This document shows positions 47,567 to 59,400 of a stretch of 64,000 bases of DNA, piece by piece. The stretch's first letter is position 1; each line of letters begins with the position of its first letter. Below the pieces are notes generated by a model. It searched no databases. It was not told where the DNA came from and saw only the letters and a list, made by a program, of their open reading frames with translations. Made by a program: the position numbers and the translations under genes. The DNA comes from Pochonia chlamydosporia 170 (lineage: Eukaryota > Ascomycota > Sordariomycetes > Hypocreales > Clavicipitaceae): assembly GCF_001653235.2 (NCBI RefSeq), contig NW_019154043.1:248001-312000 (forward strand). The letters run 5' to 3'.

Positions 47567-47823
47567 CTAGTTCTTTCCACCAACCCGACATTCTGGCTTG
47601 CAGATGACACAGTTTCCTACATTAATTGTGCAGTCTGCACGGCGCAAGCAGGCCTAACATTCACATAGAGGGTCAGCATGGCATTGAATGTTATTGCCCT
47701 CTTGAGCTGTGGCGTTACGATACTCACAACAGGGGGAGGACAGTAATCAGCGGGCTGGTCAGGAGACTCCTTGGTAAGTCCCAGTCCTGCGAAGAGGGTG
47801 ATGACAAGTACGATGACCTTCAT
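47567..47823 (-). CDS. Small secreted six-cysteine protein
   Basis: Two exons, 47728-47823 and 47567-47653, flank a 74-base intron with a GTGAGT donor and a TAG acceptor, in phase 0, giving only 60 residues. MKVIVLVITLFAGLGLT is a clear signal peptide. The mature part begins KESPDQPADYC and carries six cysteines, four of them in the second exon (spacings C-x4-C, then C-x6-C, C-x2-C, C-x3-C). It ends RVGGKN. The unspliced frame gives a different, Cys-poor tail, so the intron is supported by the cysteine pattern that splicing produces. It resembles the effector-like or antimicrobial secreted peptides of fungi in size and composition; no family is recognised. It faces the MACPF gene tail to tail. 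Confidence 0.6.
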
Positions 47824-49037
47824 TATGGTAATATGACAAGAATTTAGGACAAGATATTCCTCAAAATGTTTCAGGTGTTCCAGTACAAATTTGCGTAGCA
47901 CCGAAGGCGAGTGTGCTGGACAGGTATGAGATGAAGAATGGAAAGTCAGACAGAAGTGTTCATCTCGCTCACTATTTATACTTCGACGGAGAAGTTCAAC
48001 ATGTACTATTCACTTTTACGGCCCTTTACAAAGTCTGGTACTGAAATTTAGACTTTAACGTTTAAGTCACTGAACCGTCGTATCACGGCTGAGAAAAGAC
48101 GGCACATGTCAGCAGCGGGATGCATCTCGCCAAAATTGGCAGAATTTGTCCCATAATTCTCCACACGTTGTGCAGGCATCCAAAAGAGTCAATTTATTAA
48201 GTACTTTTTAGCTGTTAAGCCGCTTCACGAATGTTTGTTCCACAGGACTCATGACGGCTACTGACGGGGGGGGAGCTTCACACTTTTTCCCTCCAACGTT
48301 CGATCGCCTGAGAGACTCCGTCAGTTGCAGGCAAATGCATCCACCGGCCACATCTCATTAGGAGGTGAAATATCCGATAGCTGTGATGATTGGTTAGAAT
48401 TGGAGATCAAAGGTTGTTCGTCTCGTTGTTTGCTGTCAAGCTTTGGCAATTGACGAGAGCAAGATGAGTTTCATCCTTCATATTGTTGTAGGAATCCGGA
48501 CCTTTATGGAGAAACTGTTATTTTCTAGCGTTGTAATGAATATACCAGTGATTTGAGTAAAATCAGAGAAAGGAGTAATTTTACACTGTATTAAACTCTT
48601 TAATACAGCTACAGTCATACGTTGCCAAGCAATTTGCTCTCTTCACCCAATTTTCGTGCCTGCTTTAGGGTAAGTCGATAGTGAGGTCAAACACAATGCT
48701 TACATAAGCTTTTCCTTCGTGCCTCCTCGGAGCTCAGACGGGTACGGCATCCAAAAGCATCTCCACAGGGCACTGAGCAGGGGTCTCGAGGCCCATCGTC
48801 CACCAATGTTGACACTGGTCCTCTATTTCCACCTGCTAAATCCGGGCATGCCACGCCACCAGCTCCTTCCTACTTCTCCACCAGACGCCATCACCACGGA
48901 GCTCTGACAGCCAAAACAAATAGATTGACCGACCACCTCTCGAACTTCGTCCCTTGGAGGTCTCTCGACTTCATACTTCAAAGTCAATTCGTTGTGATTC
49001 TGTCGTTCCTGTGGTATGCATGGGTATTGAAGCCATC
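47824..49037. other. Intergenic
   Basis: It lies between the divergent Cys-rich secreted-protein gene and the amidohydrolase. It has AT-rich patches near 48520-48610 and no supported frame. The amidohydrolase frame is open without an ATG back to 48954. Confidence 0.5.
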
Positions 49038-51951
49038 ATGGACGAGAAGAGCGGCCCTCCTCCCTATTCTTCTCCGCAATTCGCTGCTGAGTCGCACCAT
49101 CCCGTTGGACACGGTCACAGTGGCCGGTTTCGGGGCCGACGCGGCTTTCGTCGCAGCAGAGGCATCAAATTCTTTGCTCTGGCATGCTTATCACTTATTG
49201 TCCTGGCACAGTGGAAGCAGATATGGCACTCCAACCACCATTCCACCAGACTCTCGGTTGAGAAGCTGAACGAGAACGCAGCCACCTGCAAGAAGCTACG
49301 TCATAAGCCCCAGGACCCTGTCGGCGCGGGCCGCGACAAGAGCGCCAGATATGTCGACGGCGGCAAGCCTACCCTCATAAAGAATGCTACCATTTGGGTT
49401 GGCGAGCCCGTTCAGGGTACCAGCGAGGATGATGCGAGAGCAGGAAAGGGTTGGCAATGGATTCATGGCGACGTTTACCTGGAGCATGGTCTCATCAAAA
49501 AGGTGGAAAAGGACATCGCCATGAGCTCGTTATCCAAGGACACTCACCTATTCAATGCAGAAGGACGGCTCCTCACAAGTGGAATCATTGATATGCATAG
49601 CCATGCTGGAGTCGATTCTTTACCCAATCTCCGTGGCAGCGGTGACACCAATGAGTTTTCCAGTCCTATCACTCCATGGGTCCGCTCCATTGATGGGCTC
49701 TATGTCCTCGACCCTCAAATCCAGGTCATCAAATCCGGAGGTGTTACCACATCGCTCATCTTGCCTGGATCGAGCAACAACATTGCTGGCGAGGCGTATT
49801 TGATCAAGCTGGCTGTTGGCAAGGAACAAGGCCGCAACGAGATCAGTGCCACGGATATGTTGGCCGACCCTGAACGAACCTGGCGCTACATGAAGATGGC
49901 GTGCGGTGAGAATCCCAAGCACCCATCTCCTGCCAATGGCCGAATGACGAGTCGCATGGGGGAGAGTTTTGACTTCCGCCGTGCGTTTGAGAAGGCCCGG
50001 AACTTGGTACAGCGGCAGGACGATTGGTGTGATAAAGCCGAGGCTGTGGGAATCGACAATATGGATGAGTATCTTCCCGAAGAGCTCGAATGGGAATCTC
50101 TGGCAGCGGCAATGCGTGGACAGGTACACATCAACACACATTGCTACACTGTGCCTGATTTGGAGGCCATGGTCGATCATACCAATGAGTTCAAGTTTGC
50201 TGTGCGAACCTTTCATCACGCCCACCAAACATTCCTGGTCCCAGAGGTATGTCTGAGTCGTTTAATTCCACACAGCTAGCATTTTACTCACCGGTCAGTA
50301 GATTTTGAAACGCACGTGGGGAGGACGAGCGCCTGCTTCCGCCCTCTTCGCCGACAACATGTACTACAAGATGGAGGCATTCATTGGGTCCGAGTTTGCT
50401 GCGAAGACTCTGTATGAATCAGGGCTGACGCCTGTGTTTGTGAGCGATAATCCCGTTCTAAACGCTCAGCACGTACTTTTTGAGGCTGCCAAGGGATACC
50501 ACTACGGTCTACCCTACCACGCCGCAATGGCTAGTGTCACGACCGCTCCAGCTGAAGAGTTGGGCATGGGCAAGCGCCTGGGTAAAGTCAAGGCCGGATT
50601 CGATGCCGATGTTGTCGTTTGGGACAGCGACCCTCTCAGCGTCGGGGCTGCACCTGTGCAGGTTTGGATTGATGGCACCGCCCAGTTTGTAGCTCCGGTT
50701 TACCTTGATAAGCCGATTGAGGGCCCGATTGGACCTGAGCCAGCTCTTGCTGAACTCGTCTCTGAGCCAAGTGAAACCGCAGATGCTCTGTTCAAGGGCG
50801 TCACCAAGGTTCTTTTGTCCGACGATCAGGTGTACAAATCCGAGGACAGTTCGTTCAATGTCGCCATATCCAAGGGAAAGATCTCCTGCATTGGATCATG
50901 CGAGGTCGAATTTAAGGCTGCTACAGCCGCTGGAGCGAAAGCAGTCGAACTACAGAATGGCTACCTCACCCATTCTTTCACTGGCGTTGCTGGTACAATC
51001 GGTCTCAATGAAATCGACATGGAAGACTCTACAGACAACGGCGCCAACAAAGAGAAATTTACCCGCGCAGTCGACGGCCTCCTACTCGACAGTAAGAAGC
51101 TGCGTGTTGCTGCAAAATACGGCGTGACCCGTGCCATCTCTGCCCCGAAGTTTACCGATTTGGGTACACACCACGGGACGAGTGTTGGCTTCGTCACGTC
51201 TGCTCTCACAAGTATCGAGAAAGGCGCCGTGTTCGCAGAAGATGCTGCCGTTCATTACACCCTGGATGTCTCTGCTCGTGGGGCTGACAAGAGTTACAGC
51301 GAAGTTTTCGGCGCTTTGCGAAAGAAGCTTCTCGATGCCACCAAGTTGGACAAAGAGCTTGAGCCCTATTCCGAGGCAGCCTATCTTAAGAAAGTCGTTG
51401 CTGGAGATGTTGTGCTCGCATTGACCATCAATTCTGCTGATGGCATCGCGTCCGCATTGCGCGTGAAGTCCGACGTTGAAAAGGTGCTCAAATCCAAGAT
51501 CAAGATGGCCATCATTGGCGGTGCAGAGTCCTACTTGCTGGCCACTGAACTCGCTGAAGCGTCTGTTGGCGTCATTCTCACACCTCTACAGCCAATGCCG
51601 CTCACTTGGGACCGACGACGTGCACTCTCTGGCGCACCACTCACAAATGGTACCTCGGCGGATTGGCTCGTTACTGCTGGCGTCACAGTTGCCGTGGGCT
51701 TGCCAGAGGATTGGTGGGTTCGCGATCTGGGATTTGAAGCGGGCACGGCGTACCGCAATGGTCAGGGCCGTTTCACCGAGAAGTCGGCCTTAGACTTGGT
51801 CAGTCGAAATATTTACAAGATTCTTGGGGTTGATGTGGATGAGGAGGAAGAGAAGGGCCATTTCATGATTAGTGAGGGGAGCCCGTTGGAAATTGGATCG
51901 AGAATTCGGGCTGTGGGTGCTGGGAAGGGTAAGGTGTCCGTGTTTGCGTAG
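49038..51951 (+). CDS. Membrane-anchored amidohydrolase-like protein
   Basis: Exons 49038-50246 and 50302-51951 give 952 residues. I chose MDEKSGPPPYSS, though an in-frame Met lies six codons upstream. A single transmembrane segment (GIKFFALACLSLIVLAQW) near residue 50 makes it a type II membrane protein with a lumenal or external catalytic domain. The amidohydrolase fold shows NATIWVG, then GRLLTSGIIDMHSHAGVDSLPN (the HxH metal motif near residue 187), GGVTTSLILPGSSNNIAGE, VHINTHCYT, TFHHAHQTFLVPE and VFVSDNPVLNAQH, and the typical C-terminal GFDADVVVWDSDPLS. A second, amidohydrolase-like half follows (LTHSFTGVAGTIGLNEIDM, GVTRAISAPKF) without an obvious HxH. The substrate is unknown. The tandem layout is usual for this large fungal family as I recall it. 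Confidence 0.88.
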
Positions 51952-52451
51952 CGGCAATGCTATTTACAATGTGCTAGTGTTGTGCATGAAATACAAGTAT
52001 TTTCAACTTCGCCTAAAGCGCGCTTAACAGGACAATATGAAAGAATTATTTCCAACCACTGCCAGTAGAGACTTGCATTTGGATTGCCATATTGTGTCAA
52101 TAGATGCTGACAAATGACACCTGCAAAGTTGGTGGACCTCCCGCGCGGTTGTTACCAAAACACCCCAAAGCAGACTAAATGAACCAATAGTCAAACATCA
52201 ATTTCATCACATAAGCCGAATCTAAGCTAATAGGCAAGCCAAGCTGTCAGATCGCGCCAGCGCCACAAAGTCGGGCGTGTGCCGAAAATGAGAAAGCTTG
52301 GGGTCCACAGATTGATAAAATCGGAAGGATGGGATGAGTTCCGATGGTCGCCATCGCGGGGTATTTAAGAATTGAGATGACCCAGTTCAGCCTTTCATCT
52401 GTCAATTGAATTGTAGATTTTGATCGATAGTATTCAGGACAATCCGTAAAC
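51952..52451. other. Intergenic
   Basis: About 500 bases between two plus-strand genes. It presumably holds the 3' end of the amidohydrolase and the promoter of the dioxygenase; no frame supported. Confidence 0.5.
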
Positions 52452-53368
52452 ATGACTGTAGCGCCCGTAATTGCTCTTTCGCACGGCGGAGGTATGTTCA
52501 CTCATGATTCACGATGATGTGTCAATAACGGCAACTGACATCCGCGATTACAGGTCCTCTCCCCATTCTGGGCGACAAGAATCACAAATCAATCATATAC
52601 TCACTCAAAAACCGAGTCCCCAAGATCCTCGGCCTGGGAACACCGTCCGCGCCACGTGCGATTGTTCTTGTTACCGCACACTGGACGACCGCCGAACCCA
52701 CCATCTCATCATCCAACCACCACGACCTCTACTACGACTATTACAACTTCCCTCCTGAATCATATAACCTCAAGTACCCTGCGTCCGGCGACACCGAAAT
52801 CGCACAAGAAATCAAGTCCCTCCTCGAAGCCGAAGGCCTCACCGGCCGTCTAGACCCGAAACGCGGCTGGGACCACGGCGTCTTCATCCCAATGCTGCTC
52901 ATCAACTCTGCCGCCGACATCCCCATCGTTCAAGTATCTGTTCTAGGATCCGAAGATCCAGAGCACCATCTCCGCATGGGCGCGGCATTATCCCGCCTGC
53001 GCGAACAGAATATTGCCGTCATAGGGTCGGGGTTTGCCTCGTTACATAACTTTACCGAGATGAGGACCCTGTGGTCTGGCGACGCCGATGCTATCAAAAA
53101 GTTTAAGGTTGTTTCGGATGAGTGGAATGATGCGTTGACGAGAGCTACTACCGCAGAGAGTAAGGAGGATCGGTGGAATGGACTGAGGGCGTGGAGGGAT
53201 TTGCCTCATGCGGATAGAATGCATCCCCCTAATGGAGGAGAGCATTTTATGCCGTTGATTGTTTGTGCTGGGGCGGCGGGGGATGGCGAAAAGGCCGATT
53301 TTTATAAGGATGTGTATTCGGGAGTGGATATATATACATATTATTGGGGGGCGGAGAGAGTTGATTGA
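52452..53368 (+). CDS. LigB/DODA-type extradiol ring-cleavage dioxygenase
   Basis: Exons 52452-52491 and 52554-53368 with a 62-base intron give 284 residues. The short first exon (MTVAPVIALSHGG) joins to GPLPILGDKNHKSIIYSL, completing the metal-binding HGGGP motif across the junction. Other ligands and signatures are AIVLVTAHWTTAEPTI, GWDHGVFIPMLLI, IAVIGSGFASLHNF and GGEHFMPLIVCAGAAG. This is the class III extradiol family (LigB, plant DOPA dioxygenase), non-heme metal enzymes that open catechol rings or act on DOPA-like substrates. Fungal members mostly lack assigned substrates. Cytosolic, no targeting signal. Confidence 0.92.
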
Positions 53369-53832
53369 TGGCGGGCGTAAAGAGGGTTTTCGTGTAGCAG
53401 TGTGATAGCTAGGTATGTTTTGATGAATTAATGATATGCTCAACCGTCGCCGTTTGTAGTTCGCAGGATAATGAGGCTGGTCAATCATGATGCCTTGAGA
53501 GTATTTGGCATGATCAACTCTTGATGATGTATTGTCCAGAGTATTAACTTCTGATTCGACGACTTCAAAATTGAAATGTCTGGGCTACAAGTAACATGCA
53601 TAATTGTACACCCAATACAGGCCAGGTAGTCAAGAAACGTCAATTCTGCTCACTTCACTGATTCACAACCAGTTGCGACAAAACGTAAGTGCGTAAGTCA
53701 TCAAGGTCTTCATTGCTGGAGGTGAGTACAATTTGTACAAAATAAGTCGCGAAACACGACATCTATGAACAATATCTAACAACATGAAGCGAAACTACTC
53801 CCCCCTCAGACCTTATATAGCCTACTGAGCAT
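53369..53832. other. Convergent intergenic
   Basis: About 460 bases between the dioxygenase and the HsbA-like gene; no gene seen. Confidence 0.5.
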
Positions 53833-54897
53833 TTAGAACATGGCGCCAACAACGGCAGCGATTGCTACAGCGACGGGGACAGCTCCTCGGGAGGCACCGG
53901 CAATAACAACGGGAGAAGAGGGAGAGGGGCTGCTGCCACTGCCACCATTACCTCCGTTTCCGCCAGACGGGATGGGAGTCAGAGTCGTGGCACCGGGTCC
54001 AGATCCGGATCCAGGGCTGGTTTCTCCAGGACCGCATTCCTTACAGCCAGAGCCTCCGGTGGGCTGAGAGCCAGATCCAGTCTCGGTGGTGCAGGGAACG
54101 GTCTCAGTGGTGTCGACTTCGACAGTAGTGGTCACATCACAGGGCTCAGTTCCAGTAGCAGTAGCAGAGCCAGAGTGAGTCTTGGAGCCAGTCTCAGTAG
54201 CGCTGGCGGTGGCAGACGTTTGTGTGGCGGTACCAGTCTCAGAGGCAGTGCCAGTCTGAGAACCAGAAACGCTGTTGGAAGCAGTAGAGCCTTGAGAAGC
54301 AGTCGTAGTAGTGGCAGGAGGCTCGGAAGAGGAGGCAGATGTAGTCGTAGAAGTGGCGGCTGCGGACGAGCTGGTTGAAGTAGCAGCGCACTGAACGTCC
54401 TTGAAGGCAGCAGCACCATCAGACAAACTTTGCAAGATGGGAACAGCGATCTGACTGGCGATATCTTTGAGTTCATCGGGAACCTTGGGAACAATGTTGT
54501 CGGAGAAGGCTTGGGTGGCAGTCTGCTGGGCGATAAGCTGGGGATAAACCTCGCAGCCACGGCCGGAATCCACAAAGAGCTGCTTCTTATCGACCAGTGT
54601 GGTAACTGTTGCCTGCACAACTGGGATCAAGTTGGCTAGAGGATCGATGAACAGGGCGATATCATCGTATGAGAGCGGAGGCGAGGCCTTGGCATCTGTG
54701 GCGGCCTTCTGAATAGCGGAAACAACGGCCTCAGAGGCCGCGACCAGAGCATCGGCCTGCTCAACGCCCTTGAAGTCGTTGATGGTCGTTTGGAGGCTGT
54801 TGACATTGGCGATAATGGCGTTAACATCGGCCTGGAGGACGTCGCCCTGTCGCTTAACGAGGGCCAGGGCCGTAGAGGCAAAGAGGAGGAACTTCAT
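53833..54897 (-). CDS. HsbA-like GPI-anchored cell-wall protein
   Basis: A single exon of 354 residues. MKFLLFASTALALVKRQ is a signal peptide with a KR processing site; the in-frame extension upstream is ignored. Residues about 18-185 form the helical HsbA (hydrophobic surface-binding protein / cell-wall galactomannoprotein) domain: DVLQADVNAIIANVNSLQT, IDPLANLIPVVQATVTTLVD, KKQLFVDSGRGCEVYP and LKDIASQIAVPILQSLSDG. A long Ser/Thr-rich, glycosylation-prone stalk with a short Cys cluster (CKECG) follows. The C-terminus has a GPI pattern, with small residues and then VPVAVAIAAVVGAMF. It probably sits on the wall and binds hydrophobic surfaces. The Gly/Ser/Thr repeats may vary in number between strains. 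Confidence 0.88.
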   Translation of the reverse strand: MKFLLFASTALALVKRQGDVLQADVNAIIANVNSLQTTINDFKGVEQADALVAASEAVVSAIQKAATDAKASPPLSYDDIALFIDPLANLIPVVQATVTTLVDKKQLFVDSGRGCEVYPQLIAQQTATQAFSDNIVPKVPDELKDIASQIAVPILQSLSDGAAAFKDVQCAATSTSSSAAATSTTTSASSSEPPATTTTASQGSTASNSVSGSQTGTASETGTATQTSATASATETGSKTHSGSATATGTEPCDVTTTVEVDTTETVPCTTETGSGSQPTGGSGCKECGPGETSPGSGSGPGATTLTPIPSGGNGGNGGSGSSPSPSSPVVIAGASRGAVPVAVAIAAVVGAMF

Positions 54898-56428
54898 TAT
54901 GTACGTAGGACTGTAATACGCAGAATAGGCAATGTTTTCCAAACGAATGTATGATTTGTCTAATTCAGACAACTGCTATTAACTCGACGTCTCGCAAACT
55001 ACAAGTGTAAGTCCAGAAAGTGGTAAAGATCGTCGCGTATATATATTTATAAACCAGTGGGACTTGTGTCCGCCTCTTATTTCCCGAAGACGACAAAGCC
55101 TACCAATGAGAGAACAAGTGTCAGAAGCTTTGCCTTGACAAGAGCTTTGTTATTGAGCTAACCTTCGCCATGATGCCACTCTCCGGGGAAAACTGCACTA
55201 TTGACTTCAGGAACAAGGGCCATATAAGGCTAATATCTACGAAATGTGGCACGAGTTGCATAATCCACGTTCTTCCTGCTTCGAAAAAGGGTCTTTGACA
55301 ACCCTCAAGACGACCACTGACCAATCTTATGCAGCCTGTCATCCTGAACTAGAGCGTGGCTTGCCCGTATTTCTGAACCCCCACACAATGAATGTGGAAC
55401 TAACCTGATAAAGGCTTCCCCGTGGTTCCGTTTGGTCTCCAAGCGAACCAAGATCGTCTTAGCTTCGAAAGACGTGAAATGCGACTGGATCCCCGGAAAA
55501 AAGTAGTCCTTCCACATATCCCTTGTACGCGAAATTATAAACGCGCGGGGGAGGGGTTGTCAAAGTTCCAGGCCTCTTTGCTCGTGTCATATTTGTGGCA
55601 AGTTGTTGTGATCCCCTTGGTCTGCTCGAGGTGAGCTTTTGTTTGGAAATATTGAAAGTTGCTGACCTAGCACCCGCCTCAAAGAATGGTAGACATCTTG
55701 ATGAGAGATACAGCAAGCGACATGCCACATGTTTTGCACAGTTCACACTTTCTACCTCGGCCATGGATTTAGCCAAGACGCCCCGTTTTAATGTCCTGGT
55801 TAAAACCGTTGGTGCCGCCGCCACAACGTACAAGCTCAGTTTTCAATGCAGAGAAGGCGACGAGGCATTGGTGGTTGTAAGGGGGGGGGGGGGGGGTGGA
55901 ACCAGTGAAGCTATGAACCAGAGATCAGATAATCGCCAACGTTGGGTGTATGCTCGTAGGTTATGTTCATGCAATCTCGGTGAGATCCAACCATAGCATC
56001 CCGTTCATGGCGGCGGCTCCGAGCTGATGATGCTGCAGCCTTTTCTGGCAACAGGTTCATTGTTGCAATGTATTATTTTGCCACTGTAATCCCACCTATG
56101 ATAAATGTGCGTCTGGCTTATTGTAGTTGCAGTCAGTGAGGGTATGTTGATGCAGTCCCGCTTGTAACAAACGAGTTCACTAGCCTAGTGGTTAACTTTG
56201 GAATGTATTTGCTTTGTAGCCAAAATAAGCTCGAAAGTTAATGGGTATCATAATAGTGCTATCAAAAATCCAGACTCTCACACCATCGTTACTTTCACAT
56301 CTTGTTACGCAGATGGTATGCTCTCCTGAGATTTGCACCCCAAGTTGCCCAGCCATACATCTCAAAGCAGTCATTGTCATCTAGCTATAAACAAATCAAT
56401 GCGTTACTCAAACCACCATGTTTTGAGA
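54898..56428. other. 1.5-kb intergenic
   Basis: It lies between the HsbA-like gene and the 3' end of the kinase-ankyrin gene. Mutually overlapping frames of 60-133 codons have no motif. The 16-base G run lies inside. Confidence 0.5.
55881..55896. repeat. Poly-G run of 16
   Basis: An uninterrupted run of 16 G on the plus strand, in non-coding sequence between 54.9 and 56.4 kb. Such runs slip easily in replication and sequencing, so the length here is uncertain. Confidence 0.85.
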
Positions 56429-59400
56429 TCATCTTCCGGATGTCACCTCTTCCAACAGCCATTTAGCTGCGACGCTGCCATACCTCTTCGCAAACTCCAA
56501 GATGGTACCGCCTCGAAAGGGTGAATTTGGATCAAGTCCATGGTCGAGCAAACCTCTCAGGAACTTCACATCGTTGCTTTTACAGGCCGTCTCAATGGCA
56601 CATGTCCCCTCGATCAACTTGCCACCACATCGTTTTGCGCCCTTAAGGTCCTGCATAATCTCGACATGGTCCGCAAGCTTTTCCGCGCTACCTCCCGCTG
56701 TGAGTTTCGCCGCATGTTTGATTGCTAACCCGATTGCGTCGTTCTTTTCGTAATCCTTCTTGGATGCATCTGCCCCAGCCTCTACCAGCCTCGAAACAGC
56801 TTGAGCGGATCCCGCAATCACGGCCCAGTGTAGTGCTGTACGCCCCAAGGCACCTGCTCGAAGATCTACACGTGCGCCATGTTGCAGTAGATGATCAAGG
56901 ACTCTCGCGTGGTCTGGACTAAGCTCTCCCTTGAATTGTTTGGCCGTTATCTGTAAAGGTGTGGTGCCGCTCGTATCCTTGGCGTCAACGGCCGCACCCC
57001 CGTGCAGCAGCATAGCAACGACAATCTCGTCCTGCCGTCGGACGGCTAGATGTAGTGGCGTGTGTTTTGATCCTGGTAAAGCGAAATCCGGTTTGGCCCC
57101 GGCCTTGAGGAGCATGATGAGCGCTCCGCGCTTGTGTGGCTCCAATGGATTGTCATCGGCACCGAGAAATAACTTCCTGAGAGGTAACTCCCCGTCCCGG
57201 TCGCGACCGTTGGGGTCGGCCTTGATTCGATTGGAGAGAAGGAGCCAGATAAGATTCGCATATCCTTTAAATTCGGCGTGTTGGACTGCTATGTGGAGTG
57301 GTGTAAGACCAGTTTTGCTGCTCTTGTGGTTTGGGTTGACTCCCGCAGCTAGTAGCTCCCGGACACACTTATTATGGCAGCGACTGGCGCCTTTGACGGC
57401 GTGTACGAGAGGCTTGAAATATTGCATTTTTAAAAGGGGTTTGTTCCTCGATGGCGCCATCTGCAGGATAGTTTTGACGGTGCTGGCAGAGCCTTCCTTG
57501 CAGGCACGGCTGAGCGCATCCTCAATTTGTTTACTGCTGGGAAGCATGAAAAAAAACTTGGTAAAGGCTGACTTGGTTTCTTCTGAAAGGACGGATGTCG
57601 GTGCGCTGGATGCCATATCCCAAGTGTTATTCATGAGTCTATCGGCATCAATCGGCACTAGTCTGTTACGCTCGCGAGGAATTATAGGCGTCCTCCTTGC
57701 GGGGTCCATAGAAAGTAAATTATATCTCGTTAACCTTGCTGATGCTTTGCGATGACCATTTGGACCTTGGACCACTATGTCCGGGACCGCTGGTTCTTTC
57801 CTGGTATTGTTCGATTTGGTTTGACGAGACCCGGCCGTTGTTGTCCCTTCCAGATTCCTAGCCGATTTATCGGTTATGCTCCTAGTGCTGCCGAGTTTCC
57901 CGGGCTGTCTTTCCACGTCTTGAGGGTCAATGAAGTCCGGAATCGGCTCTTCGTGGGTCTGTGGAAGGACTCGGCCACTGACTTGAGGAAAAGGCTCTGA
58001 GGCGTCGGTCACCTTCTTCACTAGATGGTCTTCATATCGTGGGATCCGTTTCCCTAACACCGAAGGCGAAACTGGGAGATCTTCCGCATCCTCAATATCA
58101 TCTGGTTCCACAATGTGTCGAGCTTCATCGAAGTCTTCGGCATCAGGTCGCTCTTCTATACTCACCATGGCTTTAGGATCACCCTTCCTATCAGTTAAGA
58201 TTTCTTTCTCAGAATCTGATCGATCCGAAGCTTCATCCCACGGATATCCAGTTTCAGACCTGTCGTCCACCTCATCAAATAGAAGCTCGCTGCTTTCCCG
58301 CGGCCTTTCGTCGTTTCTCTCAACTTCTCCAACTTGGTTTCGCTCCGGTATCAGCGACCCGAGGAAATCGGCTTCGCCTGGAAGTAAAGAGCTATTTTCG
58401 GAGTGTAGTGAAGAACGATCAGAGAGTTCTTCAAAAGGCTGCAGGACCTTGCCGTCTTTTGACGAGCAACTTTCGTATTCCAAAAACCCTAGACCGGAGT
58501 CTCGGAGGACTTTATCATCCTCAAGCTTCACCTCTGGTGTATCAGAGGGGTTTAATGGCCATGACGTGTCTCCTGCCAACTCGGTAATTTTGGGCTGGGA
58601 GAGCGAAGCCTCATAGTTGGCGCGATGCGACGAGTGGCTGGCTGGACCGTTCTCAAGATAAGTGGGATGGTAAAACTCATACTCATACGTGCTGTGCAGA
58701 TATTGATCAGTTTTCGCGTCTTCGTAATCGATGGATTCAATATTTTCTTTTTCCCAAGGGTCTTCTGCATTCTCCAATTCCGGACAGCAAGCCTCCAGGT
58801 CGTCATCAGCGCCAGCGGCGTCAATCCACTGCTTAATCGAGTCGGTTCGTTCTGCGGATATTGGATTTGGGTCAGATTTCGACGAATACCTCTTGAACAG
58901 CTCTTCAACATCTTCCCGAGTTTGTCGTGAATTCTCTCGATAATCCGTCCGAGACACAGTCGGACCACAGATAAGGTTTTCATTTTGAAAGTCATCGACA
59001 CATCCAAGACAACGGAAAACACCAAATGAAGGTGATTCAGCGATGTACTTCATCAACTGGGGAGGGTTAGGACGATGCTGCTGCTCAAGATGGAGCAACT
59101 CTGTAGTCCAACCGAGTGGCTCACGATCATAGCTGTAATCCGAATTGGTGCTCCCCAGAGTTCGTATCCAGCTAGTGACGACGTTCATGTTGGCATACGG
59201 ATATGGCTGAACCCGAGATTTGTGGGAGTTACTTTGAATCTGTTTCCGGACGTCATCCAGGCCATGATTAAGGAGCCTTGTGGTCATCTCGAAAAACACG
59301 ATTCCCAAGGACCACATATCGCTCTTTGTTCCTCGTTCGTCCCCTCTGGCAACCTCGGGCGCCATATAGTCTGGACTTGTTGGGACATCCCGATGCTTCG

